Shown here in pieces: positions 7,824 through 16,502 of a DNA stretch of 32,300 nt. The notes beneath the pieces are model-generated. The model was not told the DNA's origin, did no database searches, and saw nothing but the letters and a program-made list of their open reading frames with translations. Positions within the stretch are counted from its first letter, which is position 1; every line of letters begins with the position of its first letter. Origin of the DNA: an uncultured Chloroflexales bacterium (lineage in GTDB: Bacteria > Chloroflexota > Chloroflexia > Chloroflexales > Chloroflexaceae); assembly GCA_937925925.1 (NCBI GenBank), contig CALANA010000242.1:1-32300 (forward strand), in the 5' to 3' direction. The translations under genes were made by a program, and so were the position numbers.

Positions 7824-8104
7824 TAATACCGTTTCGAGTTGAATATTCCGCATGTTCTTGCCATTCGTACGCCCACGCGCCAGCGTCGCGGCGAGGGTGC
7901 GGGGGCCGCAGGCCCCCGCACATGTTCCTTTTCTGATGCGGCGCGGCTTCGCCGCGCCGCATCAGAAAGGGGATGTCGGCGTAGAGGCGTTGCATGCAAC
8001 GCCTCTACGCCCCACGACAGCTCTTTCCAGGGGAGGTCTCGTTGTCGTATGAGCAAGCGTAAGACGGACCAAAGGATGCGGAAGGTCGAAGTCAAATTGG
8101 TCTA
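7824..8104 (-). repeat. Family B element, about 280 bp
   Basis: In reverse orientation it matches 20256-20515 over most of its length: GTCTTACGC, TACGACAA, TCCCCTGGAA, then a GCGGCGCGGCGAAGCCGC hairpin core, a GGGGGCC palindrome, and the CGAAACGGTAT end. The plus-strand left end is TAATACCGTTTCGA. The main hairpin has an 18-bp perfect stem (7930-7947 with 7951-7968, 3-nt loop); a second 11-bp stem is at 7897-7907/7911-7921. A CGTTGCATGCAACG palindrome is embedded near 7990-8003. Frames crossing it are not gene-like. Confidence 0.65.
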
Positions 8105-8300
8105 ACTCCGTCCCGGCTCCAGCCGGGACTCCACGGTTACCATGAGTCGGTCGCGTGGATCAGGCAGGTTGTGAAAACCGGAGACCCGGCTTCAGCCGGG
8201 TCTAGCTCCGTCCTAGCTTCAACCAGGTCTAGCTCCATCCCGGCTTCAGCCGGGTCTAACTCCGTCCCGGCTCAAGCCGGGTCTCCACGGTTACCATTGC
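8105..8300. repeat. Cluster of CCGGCTTCAGCCGG palindromes
   Basis: At least four hairpins (near 8111, 8189, 8238 and 8266) alternate with TCTAGCTCCGTCC/TCTAACTCCGTCC linkers, indicating local duplication of one unit of about 25-50 bp. From 8300 to about 8460 I see nothing recognisable. Confidence 0.55.
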
Positions 8301-8465
8301 AACAGGCTCGCTATATGCCAGAAGACGGGGGACTACCTGTCACCTGAGATCGTGACGCCTTCAGGCAACTGGAACCACCTGAATCCATCACGATGAGACG
8401 AATGGACAAACGCCAGACTCTCGTTCTTACGACAGTGACTAAGCTGTATAAGTACCAGAGTCCTG

Positions 8466-8494
8466 TTGTAGTTAAAAGAACATTATGATACGAT
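8466..8494 (+). promoter_or_regulatory. Candidate promoter of the DUF4388 gene
   Basis: TTGTAG (8466-8471) and TACGAT (8489-8494) are separated by exactly 17 bp and lie about 37 bp ahead of the GTG start. The match to sigma-70 consensus is moderate. Confidence 0.4.
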
Positions 8495-8530
8495 ACTACA
8501 GAGAACAAATGACAAAGTGGGAGTAACAAC

Positions 8531-9328
8531 GTGAAGCTGGAAGGTTCACTCGACATGTTCCCGTTGCGTGAGTTGATCGAGATGACGCTCTATAGCTCCG
8601 TGTCGGGCGCATTAAACATCTTTGGTTCACAGCAACGCGGACAAATTTTTTTCCGCGATGGGCATCCCTATCATGCCACGGCTGGTAACACTGTTGGCAT
8701 GGACGCAGTTGTGACACTCTTTGAGCAGACCGGAGGTACCTTTGCCTTTGTTGATGATGTACTCAGTGATGAAGAAACCCTGTTGATTGATCCCCTGGAT
8801 ATGGTTGAACATGCCGAACATATGGCGGCCCGCTGGCGGCGTGTGCGGCCCTATGTGCCCGATCTGGCACTCGTGCCATTCTTAATCTGTGATCCAGAAC
8901 GTGCCCGCTATAGCGTTAGCCCCCACCACTGGTCGATTTTTACCAGTATTGATAACCAGCGCTCGCTCCAGCAGCTTATTGACCTGTTAAACTTTGAAAC
9001 AATTGAAGTATGTGAAGCGGTTGCCCAGATGTGTCAGGATAAACTGATCGAGTTACGTGATCTCAGGTCATCTGCGATGAAACCATCTCGGGAACGAAGA
9101 CAACAGACTGATCAATCACTACCACGATCATCGGCTGCAAAAGGCGGTATTCTGGATCGGTTACTGGCGCAAGTTGCAACGACTGCCCCTGCTACGACAG
9201 ATATACCAGCTATCGCTTCAGCTCAGAACCCTACGTCTGAAGCCCAGACACCAACCCCTGACACAGCCAGGTCGCAACCGGCTCCTCAGCGGGAAGAAGA
9301 CGACATTTTGCAATTGCTGCGCCATTAA
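8531..9328 (+). CDS. DUF4388 domain protein
   Basis: This 265-residue protein starts with GTG, supported by a GGGAG ribosome site eight bases upstream. Residues 1 to about 95 form a DUF4388 domain (LEGSLDMFPLRELIEM, SGALNI, GQIFFRDGHPYHATAG, GTFAFVDD), a fold found in proteins linked to signalling and surface behaviour in several phyla. Residues about 105-180 look like a small helical or winged-helix-like region (SIFTSIDNQRSLQQLIDLLNFETIEVCEAVAQMCQDKLIEL). From about 185 it is a low-complexity Thr/Pro/Gln tail ending in EEDDILQLLRH. No membrane segment is visible. cmk follows after about 100 bp from its own promoter. The domain call is good, the role unknown. Confidence 0.75.
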   Translation: MKLEGSLDMFPLRELIEMTLYSSVSGALNIFGSQQRGQIFFRDGHPYHATAGNTVGMDAVVTLFEQTGGTFAFVDDVLSDEETLLIDPLDMVEHAEHMAARWRRVRPYVPDLALVPFLICDPERARYSVSPHHWSIFTSIDNQRSLQQLIDLLNFETIEVCEAVAQMCQDKLIELRDLRSSAMKPSRERRQQTDQSLPRSSAAKGGILDRLLAQVATTAPATTDIPAIASAQNPTSEAQTPTPDTARSQPAPQREEDDILQLLRH

Positions 9329-9347
9329 CGCTCGATACGCTCTCTAT

Positions 9348-9376
9348 TTGCTGCTGTCTGTTCCCCATGCTACAAT
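9348..9376 (+). promoter_or_regulatory. Promoter of cmk
   Basis: TTGCTG (9348-9353), a 17-bp spacer and TACAAT (9371-9376) form a good sigma-70-like promoter. The transcript start would be near 9383, about 45 nt before the cmk start. Confidence 0.55.
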
Positions 9377-9427
9377 AACGCATACACAGGCATAGTCCAG
9401 AACAATCTGTTTCGTCCTGATGCTGAA

Positions 9428-10102
9428 ATGCATATGAAACAACCAGCAATCATTACCATCGATGGCCCGGCCGGTTCAGGCAAGAGTACGTTGGGTGAAC
9501 TACTCGCCCGGCGTCTTGACTATCTCTACTTTGATACCGGCGTCATGTATCGTGCGCTCACGTGGGCCGCGCTCGAACAACGCCTTGACCTCAATGATGT
9601 GACGCTGCTGGAATACACGGCCCGCTCGCTACACATTGAAGTAACTGCGCCGATCTATACCGACGGGCGACAGTATACGGTGCTGGTGAATGGAACGGAT
9701 GTCACCTGGTTGATACGCGATCCAGATGTGGACAGGGCTGTCTCGCGGGTGTCGAGTTATCCAGGGGTACGCGCCGAGTTACGTCGCCAACAGCGAATCA
9801 TCGGGCAACAGGGGCAGGTGGTTATGGTTGGCCGCGATATTGGAACAGTCGTTATGCCCGATGCGCCGCTCAAAATTTATCTACAGGCCTCGCTCGAAAC
9901 TCGCGCACAGCGTCGTCTGGCGCAGTTGCGGCAGCGTGGCAGTCGATTGAGTCTGGAGCAGGTCTGTGCAGATATTGCCCGCCGCGATGCACTGGATCAG
10001 CATGTTATGCAACCTGCCACCGACGCAATTGTGTTATGTTCAGACGAGTTCGCGCCCGAGGAGGAAGTAGCCTACATTCTGGCCCTATTCGATAATCTAT
10101 AG
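9428..10102 (+). CDS. cmk: Cytidylate kinase
   Basis: This 224-residue enzyme phosphorylates CMP and dCMP with ATP in pyrimidine nucleotide synthesis. The P-loop is IDGPAGSGKST (residues 11-21), followed by the family motif YFDTGVMYRALT, the VMVGRDIGTVVMPDA strand/loop, and the C-terminal region RRDALDQHVMQPATDAI that matches the usual RD..D......PAxDA pattern. Length is normal. There is no strong ribosome site; ATG 9428 and ATG 9434 are both possible and differ by two residues. It has its own promoter and ends just before a family E element whose last hairpin could terminate the transcript. Confidence 0.95.
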   Translation: MHMKQPAIITIDGPAGSGKSTLGELLARRLDYLYFDTGVMYRALTWAALEQRLDLNDVTLLEYTARSLHIEVTAPIYTDGRQYTVLVNGTDVTWLIRDPDVDRAVSRVSSYPGVRAELRRQQRIIGQQGQVVMVGRDIGTVVMPDAPLKIYLQASLETRAQRRLAQLRQRGSRLSLEQVCADIARRDALDQHVMQPATDAIVLCSDEFAPEEEVAYILALFDNL

Positions 10103-10254
10103 CAAGCCTATCCCAATCGTCAAGCGGCGTCCCGGCTTGAGCCGGGATCGAGCAAGGGCTAAGCGGCGTCCCGGCTTGAGCCGGGATCGAGCAAGATCCA
10201 GGCTCAAGCCTGGTTTTCGGTGCTTCACAACGGAGATGAGAGGATTGCGCTAAC
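10100..10254 (+). repeat. Family E element with a 35-bp tandem duplication
   Basis: It starts CTATAGCAAGCCTATCC and ends GAGGATTGCGCTAA, the degenerate inverted ends of family E. Inside, a 35-bp unit beginning AAGCGGCGTCCCGG occurs twice without change (10122-10156 and 10161-10195), each carrying a CCCGGCTTGAGCCGGG hairpin. The first bases overlap the end of cmk. Confidence 0.65.
10198..10217 (+). terminator. Possible terminator of cmk
   Basis: CCAGGC and GCCTGG form a 6-bp GC-rich stem around a TCAA loop, followed directly by TTTT. It belongs to the repeat element, so termination could be incidental. Confidence 0.4.
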
Positions 10255-10352
10255 GCTGCCTGGCACGACAGTCTGAGACACATACACGCTGTTATCGCTT
10301 TGTATGCCAGTATTGCAGGCAATTTATCATAGAGATACATAGAGGCAAAGAT

Positions 10353-11942
10353 ATGTCAACAGATGGGGTTGTACCTGAATCTCAGCCGAGGAATAGTCGT
10401 TCTACAGCACGTACTGCTCAAGGTGAGCGCAAATCAATCTGGTCATCAATCAAGCGCCTCGTGTATCGCACCCCCCAGGATATCATCAATGAGATTGGCA
10501 TCACGGATGACCAGCACCAACTCACCGAGAAATCCATCTATGTTTGTCGGCATCACTGGGTGATGCTCTTGCGCGATTCTTTACTGCCACTTGGCCTGGC
10601 GTGTCTGGTCGCGGCTCTGGCCTACTATCGAGCAATTGGGGGTGATTTTCTCGAACTAGACGTGGGAACGGTCGGTGAAGTTGATCTGGTTAATCGATTT
10701 ATTATTTTTCTAATCATTGCTATTTTCATTGTATGGTTTTTACTGCCCATGATTATGTCCAACCGGCGGAAAACGCGTCAGGCACTGATCGGCCTGGCCG
10801 CATTGTTAGGCGCATTATTTTACTTTCGCTATCAAGGTGGGCGGTTTTTTTATGTGACGGGTAATCCCAATCAAGCGTTTGATACGTTCAATATATTGTT
10901 GCTGGGCATCATATGTGCCTGTCTGCTGTGGGGGATCTATGTTGTCTTTGACTGGCTGAACGACTTTTTGATCTTGACCGATCATCGTGTTATTTATGAT
11001 GATGAAAAATTGTTTGTGCGGCGCGTGCAAGATCAAATCACCATTGACGATATCCAGAATGTACAGGTACGTACAGGCGAAAAGACATTACTGGGATATA
11101 TCCAACATCATCTAAAATTTGGTACAATTATCGTGCAGTCGGCCAGTTTTCGCAAGGATATTGTTTTTAAGACGGCCCATAACCCGGCTGAAATGCAACG
11201 CCAGATCATGGGTGAAGTCAAAAAACTCCAGGCCAATCGCAGTAAAGAAGATTTTGAGAATATCATCAAGACGAAAATCTTTAAAACCGCTACCAAACCA
11301 GCGCCTCCACCACCTGAACCTGCATCCCGTTCGGCTTTAAACAGCTTCCTTGGGAAGATCTTGCTCGAGAATCCCGAACAGAAGGCAGACGGTACCATCA
11401 CCTGGCATCCCCACTGGATTTTTGCCGTGACTGCGCTTGCCCGTCCGGTTGGCGCATTCTTGCTGTTACTGGTGATACTGTGGTTTGGTGTCAGTGTAGA
11501 TGCCATACCAGGTGGTTGGTTCTGGGTTGTTTTGCTTTCAGGTATTATTGGCTTTATACTATGGTTTGCCTGGGTGTTTGAAGATTATCGCAATGATCTG
11601 TATATTTTGACCCCGTCGCAGGTGATCGATGTAGAAAAGATCCCTTTTGGCCCGGAAAATCGGCGCTCGGCGGGTCTGGGGTCACTGCAAAATGTGCAAC
11701 TGAAGACCACGTTTATCGGGCGACTCATCGGCTATGGCAATGTCGAATTGGAGACAGCTGGTGGTCGGGGCGATAGCAAATTTACGTTCTATGGTGTTCC
11801 TGATCCGAATGAGGTCGTGTTTCTGATCAATCAGTATCGCGCCGAGTTTAAGCGCGGCGAAAAAGAACGATCATTGAATGACACTATTACGCTGCTGACA
11901 GCATTCTACAACCAGATGCAACAGCAACACACTGATAGTTAG
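10353..11942 (+). CDS. Membrane protein with two bacterial PH (bPH2-like) domains
   Basis: This 529-residue protein has about six hydrophobic segments: roughly 72-93, 114-136, 144-158, 178-200, 361-381 and 387-408. Two soluble modules follow the fourth and sixth: 203-295 (NDFLILTDHRVIYDDEK..., QDQITIDDIQNVQV, LGYIQHHLKFGTIIV) and 413-500 (RNDLYILTPSQVIDVEK..., LGSLQNVQLKTTFIGRLIGYGNVELET). Each has the LT..RVI...K/LQNVQ/GYG.V pattern of bacterial PH domains such as those of YdbT-like proteins. The two halves look like an internal duplication joined by a Lys- and Pro-rich linker (about 296-330). Each PH domain probably faces the cytoplasm. Function is unknown; a role in membrane or stress homeostasis is only a family-level guess. 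The gene stands alone. Confidence 0.8.
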   Translation: MSTDGVVPESQPRNSRSTARTAQGERKSIWSSIKRLVYRTPQDIINEIGITDDQHQLTEKSIYVCRHHWVMLLRDSLLPLGLACLVAALAYYRAIGGDFLELDVGTVGEVDLVNRFIIFLIIAIFIVWFLLPMIMSNRRKTRQALIGLAALLGALFYFRYQGGRFFYVTGNPNQAFDTFNILLLGIICACLLWGIYVVFDWLNDFLILTDHRVIYDDEKLFVRRVQDQITIDDIQNVQVRTGEKTLLGYIQHHLKFGTIIVQSASFRKDIVFKTAHNPAEMQRQIMGEVKKLQANRSKEDFENIIKTKIFKTATKPAPPPPEPASRSALNSFLGKILLENPEQKADGTITWHPHWIFAVTALARPVGAFLLLLVILWFGVSVDAIPGGWFWVVLLSGIIGFILWFAWVFEDYRNDLYILTPSQVIDVEKIPFGPENRRSAGLGSLQNVQLKTTFIGRLIGYGNVELETAGGRGDSKFTFYGVPDPNEVVFLINQYRAEFKRGEKERSLNDTITLLTAFYNQMQQQHTDS

Positions 11943-12039
11943 GGCCACCCTGAAACTGGTGTTCGCAGAGAGCGTTCTATCTCCCATGCAACGCATGTTG
12001 GACTTCAATCGTCCTAAAGATCAGGACAACTCGTTCTAA

Positions 12040-12140
12040 TACTACACCGAGCCTTCGTCGCGGTGTAGGAACGTTGCATGCAACGCCCCTACGCCTCCCG
12101 CGACATCTCTTTCCAGGGAAAGTCTGGTTGGGGTACTAAC
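12040..12140 (-). repeat. Family B fragment
   Basis: GTAGGAACGTTGCATGCAACG, CCCTACGCC, CGCGACATCTCTTTCCAGGG and the following bases match 7982-8040 of the longer family B element. Only this portion is present. It ends shortly before the ribosome site of the next gene. Confidence 0.5.
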
Positions 12141-12162
12141 GTTCATATTTCGCAGGTGGCAC

Positions 12163-14100
12163 ATGCAATTTATGATGTATCAACTTCGAGTCATGCTCGT
12201 GACTCTGATTGTGCTGAGTTTTCTGACGCTCGTTCCCTCAACGGCTTTGGCCCAAACAACGCCAGTACCTGTCCAGAACCAGGACACAGTACAGTTACAG
12301 GTCACAGCAGGCTTTGATGGCATGTACCGCGTAGGGTACTGGTTTCCGATCCACGTGATCATCAGCAATGATGGGCCGGATATTCGCGGTATACTAGAGT
12401 GGCATTATCCACAGCACTCTCCCCCCCACATCCATACCTTTCAGCGTGAAATTGATCTGCCACGTGGTGCCCAAAAACGTTTGACCCTTTATGCCTACAC
12501 CACAAATTGGGAGCGCTCGGCTGAGGTACGCCTGCTCAATGGTCGCCAGGTGGTCAAACAACAGACAGTCAGGCTAGAACCGATAGATAGCTCACAGTTC
12601 GTGGTAGGGATTATAAGTAGTGATACGACGTTACTCAACAGCCTGACCACGCTCAAACCTGGACAGGCAGAGGGAACGACCATCGTGCGTCTGACACCCG
12701 AGTACCTGCCCGAAAATCCGCTGGTGCTGGCGAGTATTGATACCCTCTTTATTCACGACAGCCCGCCGACCGATTTCAGACCTACGCAGATAACCGCTCT
12801 CGATCAATGGGTCTACCTGGGGGGGCAACTGGTGTTGAGCGGTGGGGTAAATGGCGAAGGTACAACAACAACATTTGCAACTCTATCGCCAGTGATAGTA
12901 CAGGGTCTGGTTGGCAATGCACCTTTAACGGCACTCCAGGAACTGGTGGGTAATAATCGGCATCGCCAGACCCTACCTGCCAGTGCTACATTGAGTCGCT
13001 TCGACCTGAAACCAGGGGCGCAGGCCTTGGATCAAGATAGATTAATCATTACCCAACCTGTTGGCACCGGAAAGGTCATCTTTAGTGCATTTGACCTGAG
13101 TACATTGCGTGCCTGGTCGGGCGAGCCAGTCTTGTGGAATCGGGTGTTGCAGTTCAAGCCGCGCTTTGATCTAGCGATCAAGCATCGCCTGCAATGGATG
13201 AGTTTACTGCGCGATGTGTTACAGCTTCAGGTGTTGCAGTTACCATCGTTTGGTATTCTCTTGCTGTTTATTTGTACATATATCGTGCTGGTTGGGCCGG
13301 TCAATTTTTTGGTTCTGCGCCGATTACAACGAGCAGAATGGGCATGGGGCAGTATCCCATTGATTGTGCTGTTGTTTGTGGCCGGTACCTATGGCGTGAG
13401 TGTCCTGATACGCGGCACCCGCTATCAGGCGATGCAGGTTGCCGTTGTGCAGAGCTTTGAACAGCAGGCACAGGGCCAGGCTGCCGCATTTATAGGGATC
13501 TACTCGCCCCATCGTGCTAGCTATACCCTCAACTTCCCCCAGGAGGTACTCATCAGCCGTGAAAATCTTTTCGCAGACCAGAACCAGAGCATCGCCGTAA
13601 CGTGGTCAGACACAGACACGACGATACACGATATGCTGGTTGATGTTTCGGCATTGCGCACGCTGATTGCAGAGCAGGTCGTCGCAGTACCGTTCCAGGT
13701 ACGCAGTAATCTGGATGTACAGCAAGGCAAGGTCGTGGGCACAATTGAGAATATCGGAAATCAGCCGATTACGGATGCGTTGCTTGTTTATGGCTCTACT
13801 ATAGAGAATGTCGATCGTTTGCAACCAGGCGAACAACAGAAAGTAAGCCTGGTGCGTGGCAAACCCAATACACTGGACAATGGTGAGGATTCGTCCGAGG
13901 CCTTTTTTAATCGTCAGCGGATGCTCAATATGTTATTGCAATCACAACAAGGTGGCTTTGGCATACATGATACGGGGCCTGACCCGAACGGCGTCTACTT
14001 CCTGGTCTGGAGCGAACAACCGCTGATCGAGCTACAAGTTGATGGCAACCAGGCCAGTCAGCAGGGATTGACATTGTATATGATTCGACTCGATAAATAG
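12163..14100 (+). CDS. Exported, membrane-anchored protein with a GATase-like fold region
   Basis: This 645-residue protein starts at ATG 12163 behind AGGTGG. Residues 1-30 are a signal peptide (hydrophobic 10-25, probable cleavage after ALA30). A beta-rich domain follows (about 40-130, VGYWFPIHVIISNDG), then a region (about 145-330) containing LDQWVYLGGQLVLSGG and GTGKVIFSAFDL, reminiscent of class I glutamine amidotransferase-like folds without an obvious catalytic triad. Two membrane helices lie at about 363-385 and 399-418 with a basic loop between (RRLQR), and a further beta-rich domain ends the protein. Much of it should be outside the membrane. An ABC ATPase on the same strand follows, so it may be part of an ABC-linked envelope system. 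I cannot name the family. Confidence 0.6.
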   Translation: MQFMMYQLRVMLVTLIVLSFLTLVPSTALAQTTPVPVQNQDTVQLQVTAGFDGMYRVGYWFPIHVIISNDGPDIRGILEWHYPQHSPPHIHTFQREIDLPRGAQKRLTLYAYTTNWERSAEVRLLNGRQVVKQQTVRLEPIDSSQFVVGIISSDTTLLNSLTTLKPGQAEGTTIVRLTPEYLPENPLVLASIDTLFIHDSPPTDFRPTQITALDQWVYLGGQLVLSGGVNGEGTTTTFATLSPVIVQGLVGNAPLTALQELVGNNRHRQTLPASATLSRFDLKPGAQALDQDRLIITQPVGTGKVIFSAFDLSTLRAWSGEPVLWNRVLQFKPRFDLAIKHRLQWMSLLRDVLQLQVLQLPSFGILLLFICTYIVLVGPVNFLVLRRLQRAEWAWGSIPLIVLLFVAGTYGVSVLIRGTRYQAMQVAVVQSFEQQAQGQAAAFIGIYSPHRASYTLNFPQEVLISRENLFADQNQSIAVTWSDTDTTIHDMLVDVSALRTLIAEQVVAVPFQVRSNLDVQQGKVVGTIENIGNQPITDALLVYGSTIENVDRLQPGEQQKVSLVRGKPNTLDNGEDSSEAFFNRQRMLNMLLQSQQGGFGIHDTGPDPNGVYFLVWSEQPLIELQVDGNQASQQGLTLYMIRLDK

Positions 14101-14111
14101 CAGCCTCATAC

Positions 14112-14172
14112 AGCGATAGCGCAAGCCTCGAGCAATGGTATAGCGGAGTCCAGGCTTCAGCCTGGACAGAAG
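14112..14172 (+). repeat. Family E fragment
   Basis: GATAGCGCAAGCCTCGAG resembles the left end at 10100 and is followed by a TCCAGGCTTCAGCCTGGA hairpin (14149-14166). The right end is not recognisable. Confidence 0.45.
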
Positions 14173-14197
14173 GCTACCCGGTACTACAATGAGACTT

Positions 14198-14340
14198 CAT
14201 ATGGAACGAGATTTCGAGGGGTAATAGCTTTCTCCGAAATCTCCTTTCTGGTGGGGCGCGGCTGCACCGCGCCGCACTAGAAAGGGAACATGTGCGGGGG
14301 CCGCAGCTCCATACCCCCGCTGCGACGCAGTTTCGTTGTG
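14198..14340 (+). repeat. Family B element, truncated
   Basis: GGAACGAGATT, GAAATCTCCTTTCTGGTG, the GCGGCTGCACCGCGCCGC hairpin, AAAGGGAACATGTGCGGG and GGGGGCCGCAG parallel 20333-20460 in order. Both termini typical of the full element are missing. Confidence 0.55.
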
Positions 14341-14408
14341 GTGAACCGCCGTAACGGGGATACCATCGGGATCGTTTCTTGCTAATCCCCGATGACGGCC
14401 ATCGCTCC

Positions 14409-14520
14409 AGGGTTGTGTCTGTGTCATGCTGAGCGCAGCGCAGCATCGCGCGCAGCGCAGCATCGCGCGCAGGGTTGTGTCATGCTGAGCGCAGCGCAGC
14501 ATCGCGCGCTGCGCAGCATC
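14409..14520 (+). repeat. Tandem repeat rich in AGCGCAGCATCGCGCGC
   Basis: A 17-bp unit is repeated without change at 14437-14453 and 14454-14470. A larger unit beginning AGGGTTGTGTCATGCTGAG then recurs from 14471. The following stretch to about 14610 carries AGATCCTTCGCTGCGTTCAGGATG-type sequence, a motif resembling the one at 32248-32277. The region is open in the ABC gene frame but is not protein-like. Confidence 0.6.
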
Positions 14521-14676
14521 TTCCCGTCTGCAGGAAGATCCTTCGCTGCGTTCAGGATGCCATTCGCTTCGGATGACCTGCGCTCCGGCGACGCCTCCGC
14601 GCAGGATGACCGACAACCAGGGCGGGCGGGAGGCTCGCTGGTACTAGTATCCAACAAAGAGATTGGACAACAAACA

Positions 14677-15627
14677 ATGACACATCTGGTTGAAACACAG
14701 GCGCTCACCCACAGATATGGCAATACGATCGCCCTGGAAAGCCTGGATCTCAGCATACCTTCGGGTGCCGTCTATGGCTTTATCGGGCCAAATGGTGCCG
14801 GTAAAACCACGACAATGCGCATTCTAACGACCCTGCTTGCGCCCAGCAGTGGTCAGGCCTGGGTTGCCGGGCATGCCGTGACTAAAGAGCCACGAGCCGT
14901 GCGGCGCATGGTGGGGTTTATGCCCGATTTCTTTGGGGTGTATGATAACATGCGGGCCTGGGAATACCTGGATTTTTTTGCGGCGGCCTACAATGTACCA
15001 GCCAATCGACGACCAACAATGATCAACGAGTTGCTGGAACTGGTGGATTTGAGCCACAAACGCGATGCGTATGTGATGGGGTTATCACGGGGGATGAAGC
15101 AACGTCTCAGCCTGGCACGGACGATGGTTCATGATCCGGCGCTCCTGATTCTTGATGAACCCGCCAGCGGGCTTGACCCACGTGCCCGCGTTGAACTCCG
15201 TGAGTTACTCAAGGAACTGCGTACCCTCAACAAAACGATTATGATCAGTTCCCATATTCTGACCGAGCTAGCCGAAATGTGTACCCATATTGGCATTATT
15301 GAACGGGGACGATTACTGGCGTCGGGTGATGTTGCCTCGATCATGCGTTCATTGCAGACGCACCATGTCTTTGAAGTCCACGTCCTGAACGATCTGGAAG
15401 TGGCGGCAGCGCTTGTGCGCGACATGCCTGGTGTCCTGGATGTGCGTGTTTTACCTGATGCGTTGCCACCTATGTTGCACATTGATTACGAAGGTGATGA
15501 GCATAGCGTCAGCGATCTGCTGGCACGACTGGTCGCCGGTGGCGCGGCTGTCACGCACTTCGCCAGCCAGGTCAACGATCTGGAGGATATTTTCCTCAAG
15601 GTGACAGATCAGAAAGTACTGCTCTAA
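14677..15627 (+). CDS. ABC transporter ATP-binding protein
   Basis: This 316-residue ATPase has Walker A GPNGAGKTT (37-45), the signature LSRGMKQRLSLAR (136-148), Walker B LLILDEP (156-162) with E161, a D-loop SGLDPRAR, and the switch H in MISSHILTEL. The C-terminal 80 residues resemble the accessory domain of single-ATPase exporters of the CcmA/NatA type. The frame is open back to 14392, but those 95 codons are translated repeat; ATG 14677, with a weak GAGA site, begins the homologous part. No permease follows: the next gene is convergent, its stop 6 bp away. The preceding 645-residue membrane protein is the only candidate partner in view. The substrate is unknown. Confidence 0.88.
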   Translation: MTHLVETQALTHRYGNTIALESLDLSIPSGAVYGFIGPNGAGKTTTMRILTTLLAPSSGQAWVAGHAVTKEPRAVRRMVGFMPDFFGVYDNMRAWEYLDFFAAAYNVPANRRPTMINELLELVDLSHKRDAYVMGLSRGMKQRLSLARTMVHDPALLILDEPASGLDPRARVELRELLKELRTLNKTIMISSHILTELAEMCTHIGIIERGRLLASGDVASIMRSLQTHHVFEVHVLNDLEVAAALVRDMPGVLDVRVLPDALPPMLHIDYEGDEHSVSDLLARLVAGGAAVTHFASQVNDLEDIFLKVTDQKVLL

Positions 15628-15633
15628 ACGGTA

Positions 15634-16146
15634 TTATGCTGTGGAGATTACTGCAATCATAAACAACATGAACAAACATATACCAATGACGAGCGGCACG
15701 AGTTGCAAATACCCCAGAATCAACCCTGCCGTCGCAAGACCATTACCACCGAGTTGACCTCTCGCAGCACGAATTTCACGTCTGGCAATATGCCCGGCAA
15801 TCACCGCTCCTAATGCCCCAAAAATTGGCATAACCGTCCAGGCAATAATCCCCAGAATCAGACTCAATGTAGCGGCCCCACTTGTGGATGGAGCAACTGG
15901 ATGATACGTAGATGGGGGCATATAGGGTGGGGTATATGCCTGCGGTACGTTGGGCGAATTATGAGTTGGGAACGGATGGGCATAATTGTCTTGCATGATA
16001 ATTGTTGGTTTGCCAGCACTCGATGGTTCAGGACGAGCGCCGGGTACCAATATCGTTTTGGTATCAGTTTCGATATATGCACCACAGGTCGGACAGAACA
16101 GTGCATCCTTATCTTCAATGAACGTACCACACACTTTGCATTTCAT
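15634..16146 (-). CDS. Zinc-ribbon and DUF4190 membrane protein
   Basis: This 170-residue protein begins with a zinc ribbon (C3-x2-C6 and C18-x2-C21, KCKVCG...FCPTCG). A Pro/Tyr/Thr-rich linker spans about 45-88. A C-terminal DUF4190-like region has two membrane helices (about 92-116 and 138-167) separated by GHIARREIRAARGQLGGNGLATAGLILGY, a characteristic stretch. The ribbon would face the cytoplasm. ATG 16146 has a GGAG site. It is convergent with the ABC ATPase. The domain architecture is clear; the function is not known. Confidence 0.75.
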   Translation of the reverse strand: MKCKVCGTFIEDKDALFCPTCGAYIETDTKTILVPGARPEPSSAGKPTIIMQDNYAHPFPTHNSPNVPQAYTPPYMPPSTYHPVAPSTSGAATLSLILGIIAWTVMPIFGALGAVIAGHIARREIRAARGQLGGNGLATAGLILGYLQLVPLVIGICLFMLFMIAVISTA

Positions 16147-16292
16147 CGGTACAACTCCATGAGTGAATCAATCGACTCCAGATTGTTTTCTGAGCATATG
16201 ACGATTCTGGCCGACGGATAGTTGCGTCGTATCGAAATTATACCAGATCTGGATGCACTCTTCTTTGTTGTCTGTACCTCGGCTTACACCGA

Positions 16293-16502
16293 TAATACCG
16301 TTTCGATGTAACCATTCCGCATATGCGTGTCATGCACACGCGGTACACGGTCGTTCATCTTCCCAGGGGATTCGCCTTCGGCAGAGCGGTACTTTCCCTT
16401 TTTTAGTGCCCCCTTTTCGCCGAAGGCGAAAAGGGGGCACCAGAAGTGCATCCCATTCCTGTGGCCGTGGACGAACCACAGCGATGGTTGCATCTGGTAT
16501 TA
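16293..16502 (+). repeat. Inverted-repeat element with family C hairpin
   Basis: The ends are TAATACC (16293-16299) and GGTATTA (16496-16502), with a further shared ATG(T/C)AACCAT block inside each arm. The left end continues GTTTCGATG...CCATTCCGCAT, like the family B left end at 7824. The core has GGCAGAGCGGTACTT followed by a perfect 14-bp stem (16406-16419 with 16427-16440, 7-nt loop). It fills most of the gap between 16147 and 16499, and its right end overlaps the nadD stop codon. Confidence 0.6.

Noticed and set aside
7813-8105. Several frames of 60-90 codons on both strands
   Set aside because: All lie within the family B repeat and reflect its palindromes.
14392-14676. 95-codon N-terminal extension of the ABC ATPase
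   Set aside because: It is translated tandem repeat; the ATPase homology begins at the ATG at 14677.
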